This document shows, piece by piece, positions 34,698 to 45,614 of a stretch of 55,657 bases of DNA (its first letter is position 1; each line of letters opens with the position of its first letter). A model generated the notes under the pieces. The model did not search any database and was not told where the DNA came from. It saw nothing but the letters and a program-made list of their open reading frames with translations. A program made the position numbers and the translations under genes. Origin of the DNA: an uncultured Fidelibacterota bacterium (GTDB taxonomy: Bacteria > Fidelibacterota > Marinisomatia > Marinisomatales > UBA1611); assembly GCA_902602795.1 (NCBI GenBank), contig CACKSF010000004.1:1-55657 (forward strand), read 5' to 3'.

Positions 34698-37600
34698 TTA
34701 CTTCAATAGTACCATCTTTTTCGTAGCTCGAAACTCTCCTGCTTGTATGGTATAGATGTACATCCCAGCAGCAACACCTTCACCAATATCATTCATAGCA
34801 TCCCAATGAATTGAATGATAACCAGCAGTCTGGTATACATTCATTAAGTTTCTGATATTACGTCCTATAACATCATATATTACTACGCTTACCAATGCAT
34901 CTTCTGGAAGATCATACTTAATCTGAGTAGTAGGATTAAATGGGTTTGGATAGTTTTGGTGTAAAGCAAAAAAATCTGGAACCATATTTTCATCCGTGGA
35001 AAGATCTGTTTCCTCCACTTCCAATGCAAAATGAGTAGTATCTGCCAAGTCACTAGAGTCGTTGTGCACAGAAACTGTAACATGCGCTGATCCAACCCAT
35101 TCATTAGCAGGTTGAATTACCAGTATATAATCTTCTACCTCAACTAAAACATTAGCGGAATCATTTGTAAAAGAGGAAAAGGAAAAGCCTTCAATTGACT
35201 GAGTTGGAAAAATAGAAAAATCTAGTAAAATTAATTGTAAAACTTGATTCTCTGATATAGTTATATCGGGCATCTCTGTCAGCTCTGGCTGGCAAGATCC
35301 AAACCAACTATATGGCCAAGCTTCGTTTGCAGAGAAAGATTCATCGATTAGACATTGGTTTGATCCAGATAATGAATTTGTGTTTAAAAACATGTTATCC
35401 ATATTTACGACAAGACTAACATCCCATCCGGATATATTTTGGTTGAAATTTTGAGCATCCAAGAACATTTCCTCCATCTCTGTAACATTTGAAACATCCC
35501 ATCCCGATATATCACCATTAAAATTTGTGGCATCGTCAAACATTTGGGACATATCATTAACATTTGATACGTTCCATTCTGATAGACTTGCTACAAAATT
35601 TGAGCATCCTAAAAACATATGCGACATATTTGTAGTGTTTGATACATCCCATGCTGAGATATCACTATTAAAGTTGTTTGCGCGTAAAAACATCCCATAC
35701 ATATCGGATACATTGGAAACATCCCAAGCTGATAGATCTCCTTCAAAATTTGAAGCATCTTCAAAAGCTAATTTCATGTTACTAACATTAGAAATGTTCC
35801 AACTTGATAAATCTTCATTAAATGCGGTTGCCATACGAAAAATCATCTCCATATTTTGAACATTAGAGACATCCCAACTTGATATATCACCGTTGAAGTT
35901 CTCTGCTTCTTCGAACATTCGACTAATGTCGGTTACACTTGAAACATCCCAGTTAAATAAATTTTGATTAAAACTTGATGCTCCATAAAACATACCCATC
36001 ATATTTGTTACGTTAGAAACATCCCAATTGCCTATATCATCATTGAAGGAGTCCTTGTTTATAAAAACCATAGACATGTCATTAATCAATGAAACGTTCC
36101 AAGTATTGATTTGTCCATAAGTTTCTAATGCCGCGGAATTATCATCAACCCACATTTCTATTGCTGTTTCTAGTTCATTTTTTGATTGTGGAAAAAAGGC
36201 GCAGAATTCTGACCAGTCGTAAGCCCAATTATCATTTTGATCGGACCAAGACTCATGAATTGCACATTTATTAAAATAAGTAATACCAGTGTTGTTAAAA
36301 GTATTCTCAAATGTTGTTACACCTGCAACATTCCAGCTTGATAAATCACTATCAAAACTAGTTGCGTTCATAAATGTTCCCCACATATCAACCACATTGG
36401 ACACATTCCATCCAGAAAGATCACTTGTAAAAGTTGTGGCACCATTAAACATACCATCCATATCTACAACATTTGAAACATCCCAAGCTGATATATCACC
36501 ATTAAAAGAGGATGCACTACCAAACGTTTGTTCCATATTTGTAACATTCGAAACATCCCAACTAGATATATCTTGATTAAAGTTTGACGCCCCATAAAAC
36601 ATACGCCTCATATTGGTTACATTAGATACGTTCCATTCAGATATGTCTACATTAAAACTTGGAGCATTCCAAAACATTCCGTTTATATTAGTTACATTTG
36701 AAACGTCCCAATTAGAAATATCTTGATTAAAATTTGACGCCGTATCAAACATGCGTGACATGTCTATTACATTAGACACATCCCATAAAGAAAGATTCCC
36801 TACAAAATTTGTACATCCATAGAATAAGTGCGACATATTTATTACACTTGAAACATTCCAATTTGATACATCACTGTTAAAAACATAGGCTCGTTCAAAC
36901 ATTTTATCCATATAAATCACGTTGGAAACATCCCAACTAGAAAGGTCCTGATTAAATTCATGGCATTCGGCGAACATAGAAGACATATTTGTCACATTAG
37001 AAACATCCCAAGTTGATATATCGCCATTAAAAGAGGTTGCATTGCGAAACATACCGCTCATGTTTGTAACACTCGAAACATTCCAATTTGATAAATTTTG
37101 ATTAAAATTTAAAGCATTTAAGAACATGTACCCCATATCAGTTACGTTTTGTGTATTCCATGAGCCAATATTTTGATTAAAACTTGACGCTCCAAGAAAC
37201 ATTTTGTGCATTCCAGAAACATTAGAAACATCCCAAGTGGATATATCCTGATTGAACCCTGAGTTTCCTTCAAACATATAATTCATAGATATCACATTAG
37301 AAACATCCCAAGTGGATATATCTTGTGCAAACGCATTTGCACTTACAAACATAGCCTGCATAGAAGTGACATTCGAAACATTCCATAAAGAAATATTTTG
37401 ATTAAATGAACCAGCTGCAATAAACATGTGGCTCATTGTAGTCACATTAGAGACATCCCAAGTTGATATGTCTCCGTTAAAGGAATCCGCATTGCTAAAC
37501 ACGTTGTTCATAGCCGTAACACTCGAAACATCCCAGCTGGGTAAATTTTGATTAAAGCTTGAAGCGCCATGAAACATATAGGCCATATTAGTAACATTAG

Positions 37601-38264
37601 ACACATCCCAATTTGAAATATCATCATTGAACGTATTTTTATTTTCAAATACGCCAGACATATCCGTAATTAACGAGACATCCCAAGTATTAATCTCACC
37701 ATATGTATCAAGTGCGTTGGCATTATCATCTATCCACAAATTAACAGCAGTTTGGAGTTCTTCTTTGGTTTGGGGTTGAAAAACAACCTCTGTTAACAGG
37801 TCAATAATCATGGATTCTAAATCAGAAGGTATGCCACTAGTTATGTTTTCGTTAAAAACTAAATCCCCATTAGTATTTAAAATAAATAAATCTCTTTGAG
37901 AGGCACCCCAACCGTTCCATATATCATACGGAGATTCATCAACGCATACAGGTGAATTATTATTATTTGTCCAATTACCAGAAGATGAAGTTTGAGTGGA
38001 TTTTGCAATTCCTATAAGTTCAACTAAATATCCCTGGGATTTTAAATTATTATATATTTCATTTAGTTCACCGAACCGGCTTGTGCAAGTTCCTCATGTA
38101 AAATGACCAAAATAGTGCAATGTTACATGATCTGAAAAATATTCAGGTCCGACATTTGAACCATAGGTCTCAGAAGACGAGTTTAAGTCCTCTAGCGAAT
38201 AATTGTACTGAGAAACAACAACTGTTAAAGGCAAAGCTAATAACAAATATTTGATGATTTTCAT
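34698..38264 (-). CDS. Secreted selenoprotein candidate: thioredoxin-like domain + 29 DUF285 repeats + type IX tail
   Basis: I read the gene from the ATG at 38262-38264 (AGG ribosome site just upstream) through the TGA at 38094-38096 as selenocysteine, giving 1188 residues. Residues 1-18 are a signal peptide. Residues about 20-160 are a redoxin-like domain with Sec57-Gly-Thr-Cys60 (HYFGHFT-U-GTC-TSRFGELN), C107 and ASQRDLFILNTNGDLVF. Repeats of 25 residues (ISxWDVSNVTNMxxMFxxAxxFNxD, DUF285/BspA-like) occupy 191-688 (19 copies) and 719-991 (10 copies), each block led by a FQPQ/FFPQ-KEEL segment. A beta domain and FlgD-like tail (NYPNPFNPTT ... KKMVLLK) follow. Translation from 37811 alone would leave a type IX cargo with no signal peptide, so readthrough is needed. 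A nonsense mutation is the alternative. Confidence 0.72.
38065..38096 (-). promoter_or_regulatory. UGA recoding site with SECIS-like hairpin
   Basis: The in-frame TGA is at 38094-38096. On the minus strand, 21 bases after it, GGTTC (38077-38073), loop GGT (38072-38070) and GAACT (38069-38065) form a five-pair stem, the outermost pair G-U, with a three-base loop opening with GG. Bacterial SECIS elements sit inside the coding region about 16-37 bases after the UGA and have a G among the first two loop bases. The stem is short, so folding with homologues is needed to confirm it. Confidence 0.55.
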
Positions 38265-38348
38265 GATTACCTACTTTTATTGAGAGTAATTTAAATAACT
38301 AATACAAATTTTTTAGAAAGATAATGATGACTATACAATTTATTTAAG

Positions 38349-38629
<281 letters not shown>

Positions 38630-38636
38630 AAAAAAA

Positions 38637-39701
38637 TCAATAATCTTTTGGACTATCAGGCTGACCCGACTCATACTTTCTTGAAGCCAGATTTAAAGGA
38701 GCCTTAACCAGTTTATCAACAGAAATCATAGCGTATAAAGAACCAGTGTTAGGATGGATTGCTACTAAATCATGAAATTCATACTCATTAGCTATGTCTA
38801 CTAATTTAAGATTTGCATTATTTTTATGGGTAAAACCGAATTGACCTTTATAATTAATTTTATACCATTCATCTACATCTTGAATATGCTCAAATTGGTT
38901 AAGATTGCTTGCTATACCAATAATAGATCCGTTGGGCCTACTTCTAATATGTGCCTTAGGTACTTTAATCTTTACATCATATTTGGGTTTTAATTGTTTA
39001 AGACCTTTAATCTTGATACGTTCAAAGTTAGCTTTAAATGTTCTGGCTTCTTCACGAGGGACAAAAATTTGGTATTGTGTATCACGCAGCACTATAGGAA
39101 ACGTTTCATTTTCCGCATCATATCTTCCAATATCATCTGGTTTAAATTCAACCGGAGAGGAAGATTCACTCATAATAGTCTCAACCACAGCTTTTCTTTT
39201 TAATTCTTTTTCTTTTGCTACTTGCAACCTTTTTGCTTTTTTTATTTCAGACTTTTGAGTTGTCATCTGGACAATCTCTTTCATTAGTCCAACCTGGCCT
39301 GACACTCTTTCTTTATATTCATTTACAGTTTCAAACTCATCATGTGGAAAAAACATAGAAGGATTTGCTTCCATTGCTAATTCATAGACAGTCTTTACTC
39401 TAATATAATTAGAGTATGACTTTTTTTGATTTTTGTCAGTAGTTAGATCCGGCTCACTGATTCTATATTTTTCTGGGTTTTTATTGTTCTCAGGAATTGA
39501 AATTCTTTGACTGTTATTCTCCACCTCTGATTTAATTTGGCTTTGGGTGGTTCTCGCTACTAGAGAGGAGCTATTAACTGGGTCAATATTCAATTTAACA
39601 TTAGAAAAGTTAGTAGATTTAGAGCCTGCACAGTTTAAACTTGTAAAAGATACTACCAGAGAAATTGCAATGCAATGGGATAAAATTTTCAAACTTTTCA
39701 T
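38637..39701 (-). CDS. SH3b-domain lipoprotein
   Basis: From the ATG at 39701 (AAGGA upstream) it has 354 residues. The signal with lipobox ends SLN-C-AGS. A polar linker follows, then a Lys/Glu-rich helical part (EIKKAKRLQVAKEKELKRKA) and a bacterial SH3-like domain (KAHIRSRPNGSIIGIA ... WYKINYKGQFGFTHKNN), a fold that often binds peptidoglycan or peptides. An upstream GTG at 39722 overlaps the FGE-fold gene and adds nothing to the signal, so I did not use it. The gap to that gene is 4 bases, so they form an operon. Confidence 0.75.
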   Translation of the reverse strand: MKSLKILSHCIAISLVVSFTSLNCAGSKSTNFSNVKLNIDPVNSSSLVARTTQSQIKSEVENNSQRISIPENNKNPEKYRISEPDLTTDKNQKKSYSNYIRVKTVYELAMEANPSMFFPHDEFETVNEYKERVSGQVGLMKEIVQMTTQKSEIKKAKRLQVAKEKELKRKAVVETIMSESSSPVEFKPDDIGRYDAENETFPIVLRDTQYQIFVPREEARTFKANFERIKIKGLKQLKPKYDVKIKVPKAHIRSRPNGSIIGIASNLNQFEHIQDVDEWYKINYKGQFGFTHKNNANLKLVDIANEYEFHDLVAIHPNTGSLYAMISVDKLVKAPLNLASRKYESGQPDSPKDY

Positions 39702-39705
39702 TATA

Positions 39706-40671
39706 TCAAATATCCTTAACACACCTAAATCCGAAATTTGTATCTCTATAGTCTGGCTTCAGTTTATATCTTCTTGAGATATCACAAAACACATCGTTAC
39801 TAAACCAAGAACCCCCTCTTACGACTTTTTCGGTTCCATAATCAGGACCTAGCGGATTGATTTTATTGGCTACTTGAAAGTATTCATCATGGTACCAATC
39901 TGAACACCACTCCCAGACATTACCGCTCATATCATAAAGACCTAGAGCATTAGGCATTTTTCTACCGACTGGTTGCTTTGATTCAGTATTTGATAAAAAC
40001 CATGCTACTTCATCAATCTTATTTGATCCAGAAAATTTTAAGAATTGTTTGCTTCTAGCACCACCTCTAGCAGCATATTCCCATTCAGCCTCAGTTGGCA
40101 ATCGCTTGCCGATTTTTTGAGCATACTCCATTGCATCAAACCAAGAGACATTTTCTACAGGACATTCCATACAACCAGCATAATCAGAGGCATATTTACC
40201 CATAACTTGACGATATTCTATTTGCGTAACCTCGGTCTCATCCATTAGAAAACTACCCAATTCAACAGAATGGGAAGACTCTTCTTTGTTTAAACTGTTA
40301 ATACTGTTTCGCATATATTCTCCTCCGTCAACATAAATCATGCCATGAGGAATGGTAATTACGCGAAAATTAATAATTTTACCAATTATAAAATCTTTAT
40401 CGATTAAAAGCCAGTTGACTTCGTTATTTTTTCCCGGCAAAACATTAGCACCAATATCTCCGTCAGCATCAATTATTATGGAGTAATTATTACCATCATC
40501 TACAGAGTAAACAAGACCAACCTTATCTCCTCTGTAAAGTTTCCCTTCCATATCATACAATATGCTAATTGAAAGACCGTCTTGTTTGGCACGTACATTA
40601 TTGTAGATCTGCCCATTAACTACAGATAACAAAATTAACGTAACTAGTTTGTAAACAATTCTTATTTTCAT
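39706..40671 (-). CDS. Secreted FGE/SUMF1-fold protein, probably non-enzymatic (GldJ/K-like)
   Basis: 321 residues with the signal peptide ending VVNG-Q. A beta N-terminal domain (25-110) is followed by a formylglycine-generating-enzyme-like domain: GMIYVDGGEYMRN, FLMDETEVTQIEYRQVMG, PVENVSWFDAMEYAQKIGKRLPTEAEWEYAARGG, MSGNVWEWCSDWY, and VVRGGSWFSNDVFCDISRR ... FGFRCV. The first of the two catalytic copper-binding cysteines is replaced by Ser (WFS), so formylglycine formation is unlikely. Such proteins serve as structural parts of type IX secretion/gliding machines (GldJ, GldK). This fits the type IX cargo here, but the role is inferred. Confidence 0.78.
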   Translation of the reverse strand: MKIRIVYKLVTLILLSVVNGQIYNNVRAKQDGLSISILYDMEGKLYRGDKVGLVYSVDDGNNYSIIIDADGDIGANVLPGKNNEVNWLLIDKDFIIGKIINFRVITIPHGMIYVDGGEYMRNSINSLNKEESSHSVELGSFLMDETEVTQIEYRQVMGKYASDYAGCMECPVENVSWFDAMEYAQKIGKRLPTEAEWEYAARGGARSKQFLKFSGSNKIDEVAWFLSNTESKQPVGRKMPNALGLYDMSGNVWEWCSDWYHDEYFQVANKINPLGPDYGTEKVVRGGSWFSNDVFCDISRRYKLKPDYRDTNFGFRCVKDI

Positions 40672-40800
40672 ATTAATTGAATTTGGATGTATTAAAAGTA
40701 AAACGCAAATAATTTTGATTTAAATTTAATTAAAAATTTTAATTTTGGTAAAAAATAAATTCTATACTCTCATAACTTTTAAAGAACGTAATAATAGCAC

Positions 40801-42948
40801 TTACAGGTTTCTATTAAAATATTCTATCATCTTTTGATACAAGTGCTTTCTTGATCCTCCACCGTATATTCCATGATTTTTATTTGGGTAGCTATACCAT
40901 TCTACATCTTTACCTAAGCTCAAGGCCTGATTTACAAACTTAGTCGTATGTTGTAGATGAACATTATCATCATTGGTTCCATGCATAAGCAGAAGACTAC
41001 CTTCCATACGATAAATCCATGAAAGTACATTTGTGGAGTCATAACCAGACTTATTTGTATTAAGGCTACCCATATATCTCTCAGTATACGCTGTATCATA
41101 CAATCGAAAATCTATACATGGAGCAATAGCAACACCAGTTTTAAAATATTTACTATTTCTAGTTACCATTAAACTGGTGAAATAGCCTCCTCCACTCCAA
41201 CCCCATGCACCTACTCTTTTACTGTCAACATAACCGAGATTAATTAATTTTTTCACTCCAGCTGCATGATCAGCAATAAGATATTTAGACATGTCTCCAT
41301 AACTGAAATTTTTAAATTCTTCTCCTCTACCACTCATACCTCTTGAATCCATTGAAAAAACAATATATCCTTGCTGAGAAAGATATTGAGACCATAATGA
41401 ACCCCATTTATTCCATACGATTTGTGTTCCTGGCATACCATAACCATGTACAATTAAAGGATATTTTTTATTAGAATTATAATTTTTTGGCAACAACAAT
41501 AAGCCATTAAGCAGAAAAGAACTATCTAATGTAGAAAATTGAATAATCTGTGGGATTTCCCATTCGTACTCGTCAAACTGGTTTTTGTCTGTCTTTGCTA
41601 TGGTGCGAATTAGTTTACCTGTGCTCAATTCTTTTAATTGGATAATTTTTGGTATTTGAAGACTAGAAAAAGTATCAAAAAAATATAATTTTGATCCCAA
41701 GAGTGATACTGAGTGACTTCCATCCTCTGGGGTTAAAAGTTTTAGTTCGGTGCCGTCATATCTAACAGAATACAATCTATTCTCAAAAACAGATTCTTTG
41801 TTGCCTTTAAAATAAATAATCTCTTTACTTTCATCAATGTGTACAATTTTGGTTACTTCCCATTGGCCTTGCGTAATTGGCCAAGACATACTTCCTGAAT
41901 GTTTAGAAATCCAGAGATGCTTATATCCTGACTTTTCAGAAATCCATATAATCCTGCCATCCTTTAAAAACCTTATTTGCTTATGATTATCAAGCCATCC
42001 TTTTGGGTCTGATTCAGACAATATTTTCATAGATTTCCCAGTTTTCTTATCTGCTACAAATAAATCCCAGTTCTTTTGGAGCCTATCTAAACGCATGAAA
42101 GCAACTTTATCTTTATTTACCCATTCCATCCAAGGCAAATAATCGTCATCAACTTCAGATCCTTTTATCCATTTTCTCCCAACCCCTTTTATACGAACAA
42201 TGCCCAATCTTAATGAAGGATTCCTTTCACCGACTTTTGGATACCGAATTTTTTTTATTGTTGGGTAATGACTTAATTCATTTATCATTAAAAACTCGGG
42301 AACCATTTCCTGATCTTCCTCCCAAAACGAAATATATTCAGAATCAGGAGACCACCTATATCCATCATGACCAGTCAGTTCTTCCTCATACAACCAACCA
42401 AAGTGTCCATTTAAAAGTGTTTCGCTACCAGTTCTAGTAAGCTGTCTTTCTTTTTTTGTCTTAATATTAAAAATATAAATATTATTATCATTTCTTATAT
42501 AAGAAACATACATCCCATTTGGAGAAAACTTTACATTCCTAAGTTTTTTATTTTGAGAAGAGACTGGAAAAAATTGTTTATTTAATATATCGTAAATAAA
42601 AAATGTAGATGTTGAAGAATGCCTCCAAAGTTTCTCTTTATCTGTTCCAACTAATAATTTTTTCCCTTCATTAGAAAAGTTTAATGTGGTTACAAAGACT
42701 TCATTATCTTTCCATTTAAAACTAAGACTATCGATGAAAGGTATCGTATCATTTTTTATTAAATCTACTTTCAACCACTCTTTCCATTTTTCACCTTGCC
42801 CTCTTATTAATATTGCATTCTCATTAGGAAAAATAGCATGCCACCCCAAAGAAGCTATTTCAAAAGGTGAATTAATTACAGCCTCATCTAAAGTGAGTTT
42901 TTTGCTATAAAGAGCAATCGTAAACATAAAAAAGAGAAAAAATCTCAA
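40801..42948 (-). CDS. Dipeptidyl peptidase IV (family S9B)
   Basis: 715 residues with the signal peptide at residues 1-15. The N-terminal eight-bladed propeller contains the double-Glu motif WLYEEEL that binds the substrate N-terminus. The C-terminal hydrolase domain has nucleophile Ser in GWSGGGYF, Asp in HGTNDDNVH and His in NKNHGIYGG. It releases X-Pro dipeptides in the periplasm during protein scavenging. It is somewhat short at the N-terminus but complete. The start overlaps the stop of the uracil-DNA glycosylase gene by four bases (ATGA). Confidence 0.92.
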   Translation of the reverse strand: MRFFLFFMFTIALYSKKLTLDEAVINSPFEIASLGWHAIFPNENAILIRGQGEKWKEWLKVDLIKNDTIPFIDSLSFKWKDNEVFVTTLNFSNEGKKLLVGTDKEKLWRHSSTSTFFIYDILNKQFFPVSSQNKKLRNVKFSPNGMYVSYIRNDNNIYIFNIKTKKERQLTRTGSETLLNGHFGWLYEEELTGHDGYRWSPDSEYISFWEEDQEMVPEFLMINELSHYPTIKKIRYPKVGERNPSLRLGIVRIKGVGRKWIKGSEVDDDYLPWMEWVNKDKVAFMRLDRLQKNWDLFVADKKTGKSMKILSESDPKGWLDNHKQIRFLKDGRIIWISEKSGYKHLWISKHSGSMSWPITQGQWEVTKIVHIDESKEIIYFKGNKESVFENRLYSVRYDGTELKLLTPEDGSHSVSLLGSKLYFFDTFSSLQIPKIIQLKELSTGKLIRTIAKTDKNQFDEYEWEIPQIIQFSTLDSSFLLNGLLLLPKNYNSNKKYPLIVHGYGMPGTQIVWNKWGSLWSQYLSQQGYIVFSMDSRGMSGRGEEFKNFSYGDMSKYLIADHAAGVKKLINLGYVDSKRVGAWGWSGGGYFTSLMVTRNSKYFKTGVAIAPCIDFRLYDTAYTERYMGSLNTNKSGYDSTNVLSWIYRMEGSLLLMHGTNDDNVHLQHTTKFVNQALSLGKDVEWYSYPNKNHGIYGGGSRKHLYQKMIEYFNRNL

Positions 42949-43616
42949 TTTAATTCACTTTTTATTCTTTCTAAAAACCTTACCATCATATCAAAATTCA
43001 GTTTACCTGTATTTACGTTTCTAGGGCTTGGATGAAATGAACCGAAGAGGATGAGTTTGTTTGGCAGTTCATATCGTACCCCATGGCCAAATTTATAATC
43101 TTTCATTTTTATCGGATATTTTTTTCTTATGTTTTTTAAACAAGAGTCGAATCCTATTTTGCCAAGCCCTAAAACAACTTTAATATTTTTTAGAATTTCA
43201 AACTCTGTATTTAGAAAAACTTCACAGTTTTCTTTTTCTTGAGATGTTGGTTTATCTCCAGGAGGAACACATTTTACTGCAGCAGTTATATATCCATCTA
43301 ATTCTAAACCATCATTTCTGTGATCTGAATTAGCTTGATTGGATAATCCCACATGATATAAACACTTAAAAAGAAATTCAGCAGATTTATCGCCAGTAAA
43401 TACTCTGCCGGTCCGGTTACCTCCATGAGCTGCAGGTGCAAGACCTAGAATCATAATTTTTGAAGTTTTAGATCCATATCCTGGCACGGGCTTACCCCAA
43501 TAATCCCAGTTCAAATATGCTTTTCTTTTTTCTAAAGCTATTTTTTCTCGAAATTGAACAAGACGATCACATTTTCTGCATTCAATAACTTTTTTTTCTA
43601 ACTGATCAATATTCAT
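42945..43616 (-). CDS. Uracil-DNA glycosylase, family 5 (UdgB, 4Fe-4S)
   Basis: 223 residues. Iron-sulfur cysteines are C13 and C16 (ECRKC), C116 and C131. The active-site motif GLAPAAHGGNRTGRVFTGD (58-76) with Ala in place of a catalytic Asp is the family 5 signature, and the second motif is FGSFHPSPRNVNTG. It removes uracil and deaminated bases from DNA. The four-base overlap with the periplasmic peptidase gene indicates co-transcription without functional logic. It is divergent from ppiD across 128 bases. Confidence 0.9.
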   Translation of the reverse strand: MNIDQLEKKVIECRKCDRLVQFREKIALEKRKAYLNWDYWGKPVPGYGSKTSKIMILGLAPAAHGGNRTGRVFTGDKSAEFLFKCLYHVGLSNQANSDHRNDGLELDGYITAAVKCVPPGDKPTSQEKENCEVFLNTEFEILKNIKVVLGLGKIGFDSCLKNIRKKYPIKMKDYKFGHGVRYELPNKLILFGSFHPSPRNVNTGKLNFDMMVRFLERIKSELN

Positions 43617-43744
43617 TTTATATACTAATAATTTAATTTACCATATTATAGTTTAACTAACCTTGTTCATTGTTTCATCAAATACCGATGTATAAATTTG
43701 GTTATTATTTTTTAAACAATTCTTTAATTCTAGGAAGGTTTTTT

Positions 43745-45580
43745 ATGGCATTAATGACATCTATGAGAGAAAGAATGCATGTAGTATTGTGGGCGTTGCT
43801 AGCACTTTTTCTTTTAAGTATGACTGTAGGAGGATTAGTGGGCGGAGCAAATATCATTGATCAATTGATTGGTAAAGCAGATCCTCAAACCACAATTGCA
43901 AAAGTAAATGGAGAAATAATTTCTCCTGCGCAATTTAATAGTCTTGTTAATCAGCAACTTACAAACTTAAAAAGTAATGGCCAAAGTGTTAATGATTTTC
44001 AAATCAATCAAGCCCGAAGTCGTGCTTGGGACAACATGCTTCAAGATATTCTGGTTACCCAAGAAGTTGAAAAGCTTGGAATTAAAGCCTCAAATGAGGA
44101 AGTTATGTATCATTTAGAAAACCAGCCGCCCCTATTCTTGCAGCAAAATCCCACTTTTCAAACAGAGGGTAAATTTGATTTAAATAAATATCTTAATGCT
44201 TTGGCTAACCCTAATGGAGATGAATGGGTTCCTATTGAGCAATTTATGAAAAATACTTATATACCTAATTTTAAACTTCAGAAATTGATTGATGAAAGTA
44301 TAGTTATTTCAGAAAATGAAATTATGGATGAATTTAAAAATAAAAACATAAATTATACTTTAACAGCTTTACACATAACATCTGCCTTGTTATCTAAAGA
44401 GGACTCTGAACCAACTGAAGATGAAATCATTGAAAGATACAATAAAATCAAATCAGATGAATTTAAACACAGTGAACTTAGAACATTAAATTACGTTTCC
44501 TGGGAAAAGAAACCTTCCGAGCAAGACTCGATTGACGCCAAAGACTTAGCAGATGAGCTGGTTCAAAAAGCAAGTTACAATGAAGATTTTGCTTCGCTTG
44601 CAAATCAATATACTATGGATCCAAGCAACCAGGGTATTAAAGGAGGAGATCTTGGTTGGTTTAAAAAAGGAAGAATGGTAAAGCCTTTTGAGGAAGCCGC
44701 ATTTCAAGCCTCGAAAAATCAAATAGTAGGCCCTGTTATGTCTAGGTTTGGCTACCACATAATACATGTTAGAGATAAAAGAATTGATAAAAATGGTGAT
44801 AATGAGATCCTTGCTTCTCACATTCTTATAAAAATTGATATTTCTCCATCTACTCTATCTAATTTAAAGAGGAGTGCTACTCTTTTTAGCTATGATGTCC
44901 AAGATAATGGATTTATTTCAGCGGCTGAAAATTATAATCTAAGCATATCTAAAACAAAAAAACTAAGTGGAGATGATTTAACAATTGAAGGATTAGGTAA
45001 TTTTCGATCAGCGGTTCGGTTTGCATTTAATAATAAAATTAATACAGTCTCAGATATTTTAGAAAACAACCAATACTTTGTTCTTTGCACGTTAGATTCT
45101 ATAATACCAGAAGGATTTAAAACAATTGAGGATGTCAAAACACAGATAGTATCCAAAATTAAGAATGAGAAGAGCAAAAAGGCCGCTCTTGATGAAATAA
45201 ACAAACTACTGATTGATATATCATCAGGAGAAAAAAAACTACCTGATTTAGTTAAGAGCAAAAAAGGACTAGATGGGTTTATCAAAGAAACTAAAAAACT
45301 TAGTCAAGGTTTTCCTAGCATTGGAAGAAGCAATTATGTAACAGGTGCTGTTTCTGTTGCTCCAATAGGTAAAATCATAGGCCCCATTGAAACAAATCAA
45401 GGATATGCTATTTTGCAGGTACATTCAAAATCAAATATTGATTCAACGGCATTTGCTGCTGAAAAAAATCAAATCCAAAAAAACTTATTTTCTAAAAAAC
45501 AGAATCAGTATTTCCAAGCCTGGATTTCAAATTTAAAAGATGAGGCCGAGATAATAGATAATAGAAACTTCTATTTCTAA
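43745..45580 (+). CDS. ppiD: SurA/PpiD-type peptidyl-prolyl isomerase, membrane-anchored
   Basis: 611 residues from the ATG at 43745, which follows AGGAAGG. An in-frame start at 43670 adds an unlikely leader. A single N-terminal helix ([22 protein letters not shown]) anchors a periplasmic chaperone. A SurA_N-like part ([19 protein letters not shown]) is followed by a parvulin domain ([13 protein letters not shown] ... [21 protein letters not shown] ... [13 protein letters not shown]) and a second region with [15 protein letters not shown]. It assists folding of outer-membrane and secreted proteins. It is the first gene of a plus-strand run with mccB. Confidence 0.88.
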   Translation: MALMTSMRERMHVVLWALLALFLLSMTVGGLVGGANIIDQLIGKADPQTTIAKVNGEIISPAQFNSLVNQQLTNLKSNGQSVNDFQINQARSRAWDNMLQDILVTQEVEKLGIKASNEEVMYHLENQPPLFLQQNPTFQTEGKFDLNKYLNALANPNGDEWVPIEQFMKNTYIPNFKLQKLIDESIVISENEIMDEFKNKNINYTLTALHITSALLSKEDSEPTEDEIIERYNKIKSDEFKHSELRTLNYVSWEKKPSEQDSIDAKDLADELVQKASYNEDFASLANQYTMDPSNQGIKGGDLGWFKKGRMVKPFEEAAFQASKNQIVGPVMSRFGYHIIHVRDKRIDKNGDNEILASHILIKIDISPSTLSNLKRSATLFSYDVQDNGFISAAENYNLSISKTKKLSGDDLTIEGLGNFRSAVRFAFNNKINTVSDILENNQYFVLCTLDSIIPEGFKTIEDVKTQIVSKIKNEKSKKAALDEINKLLIDISSGEKKLPDLVKSKKGLDGFIKETKKLSQGFPSIGRSNYVTGAVSVAPIGKIIGPIETNQGYAILQVHSKSNIDSTAFAAEKNQIQKNLFSKKQNQYFQAWISNLKDEAEIIDNRNFYF

Positions 45581-45614
45581 TTTATTATTTGATACCAAAT
45601 TATCCTTCTTAAAA

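Noticed and set aside
35527-36576. Plus-strand frames antisense to the repeat gene (35527-35859 and 36289-36576)
   Set aside because: They mirror the 75-bp repeat period of the DUF285 gene on the other strand and show no independent coding signs.
34698-37680. CRISPR-like array
   Set aside because: The 75-bp periodicity is protein-coding and in frame throughout, with no constant repeat/variable spacer structure. No CRISPR array is seen anywhere in the window.
34698-37811. DUF285 protein starting at the Met at 37811
   Set aside because: This start leaves a type IX cargo without a signal peptide. The frame continues open upstream except for one TGA to a good ATG with a ribosome site and signal peptide.
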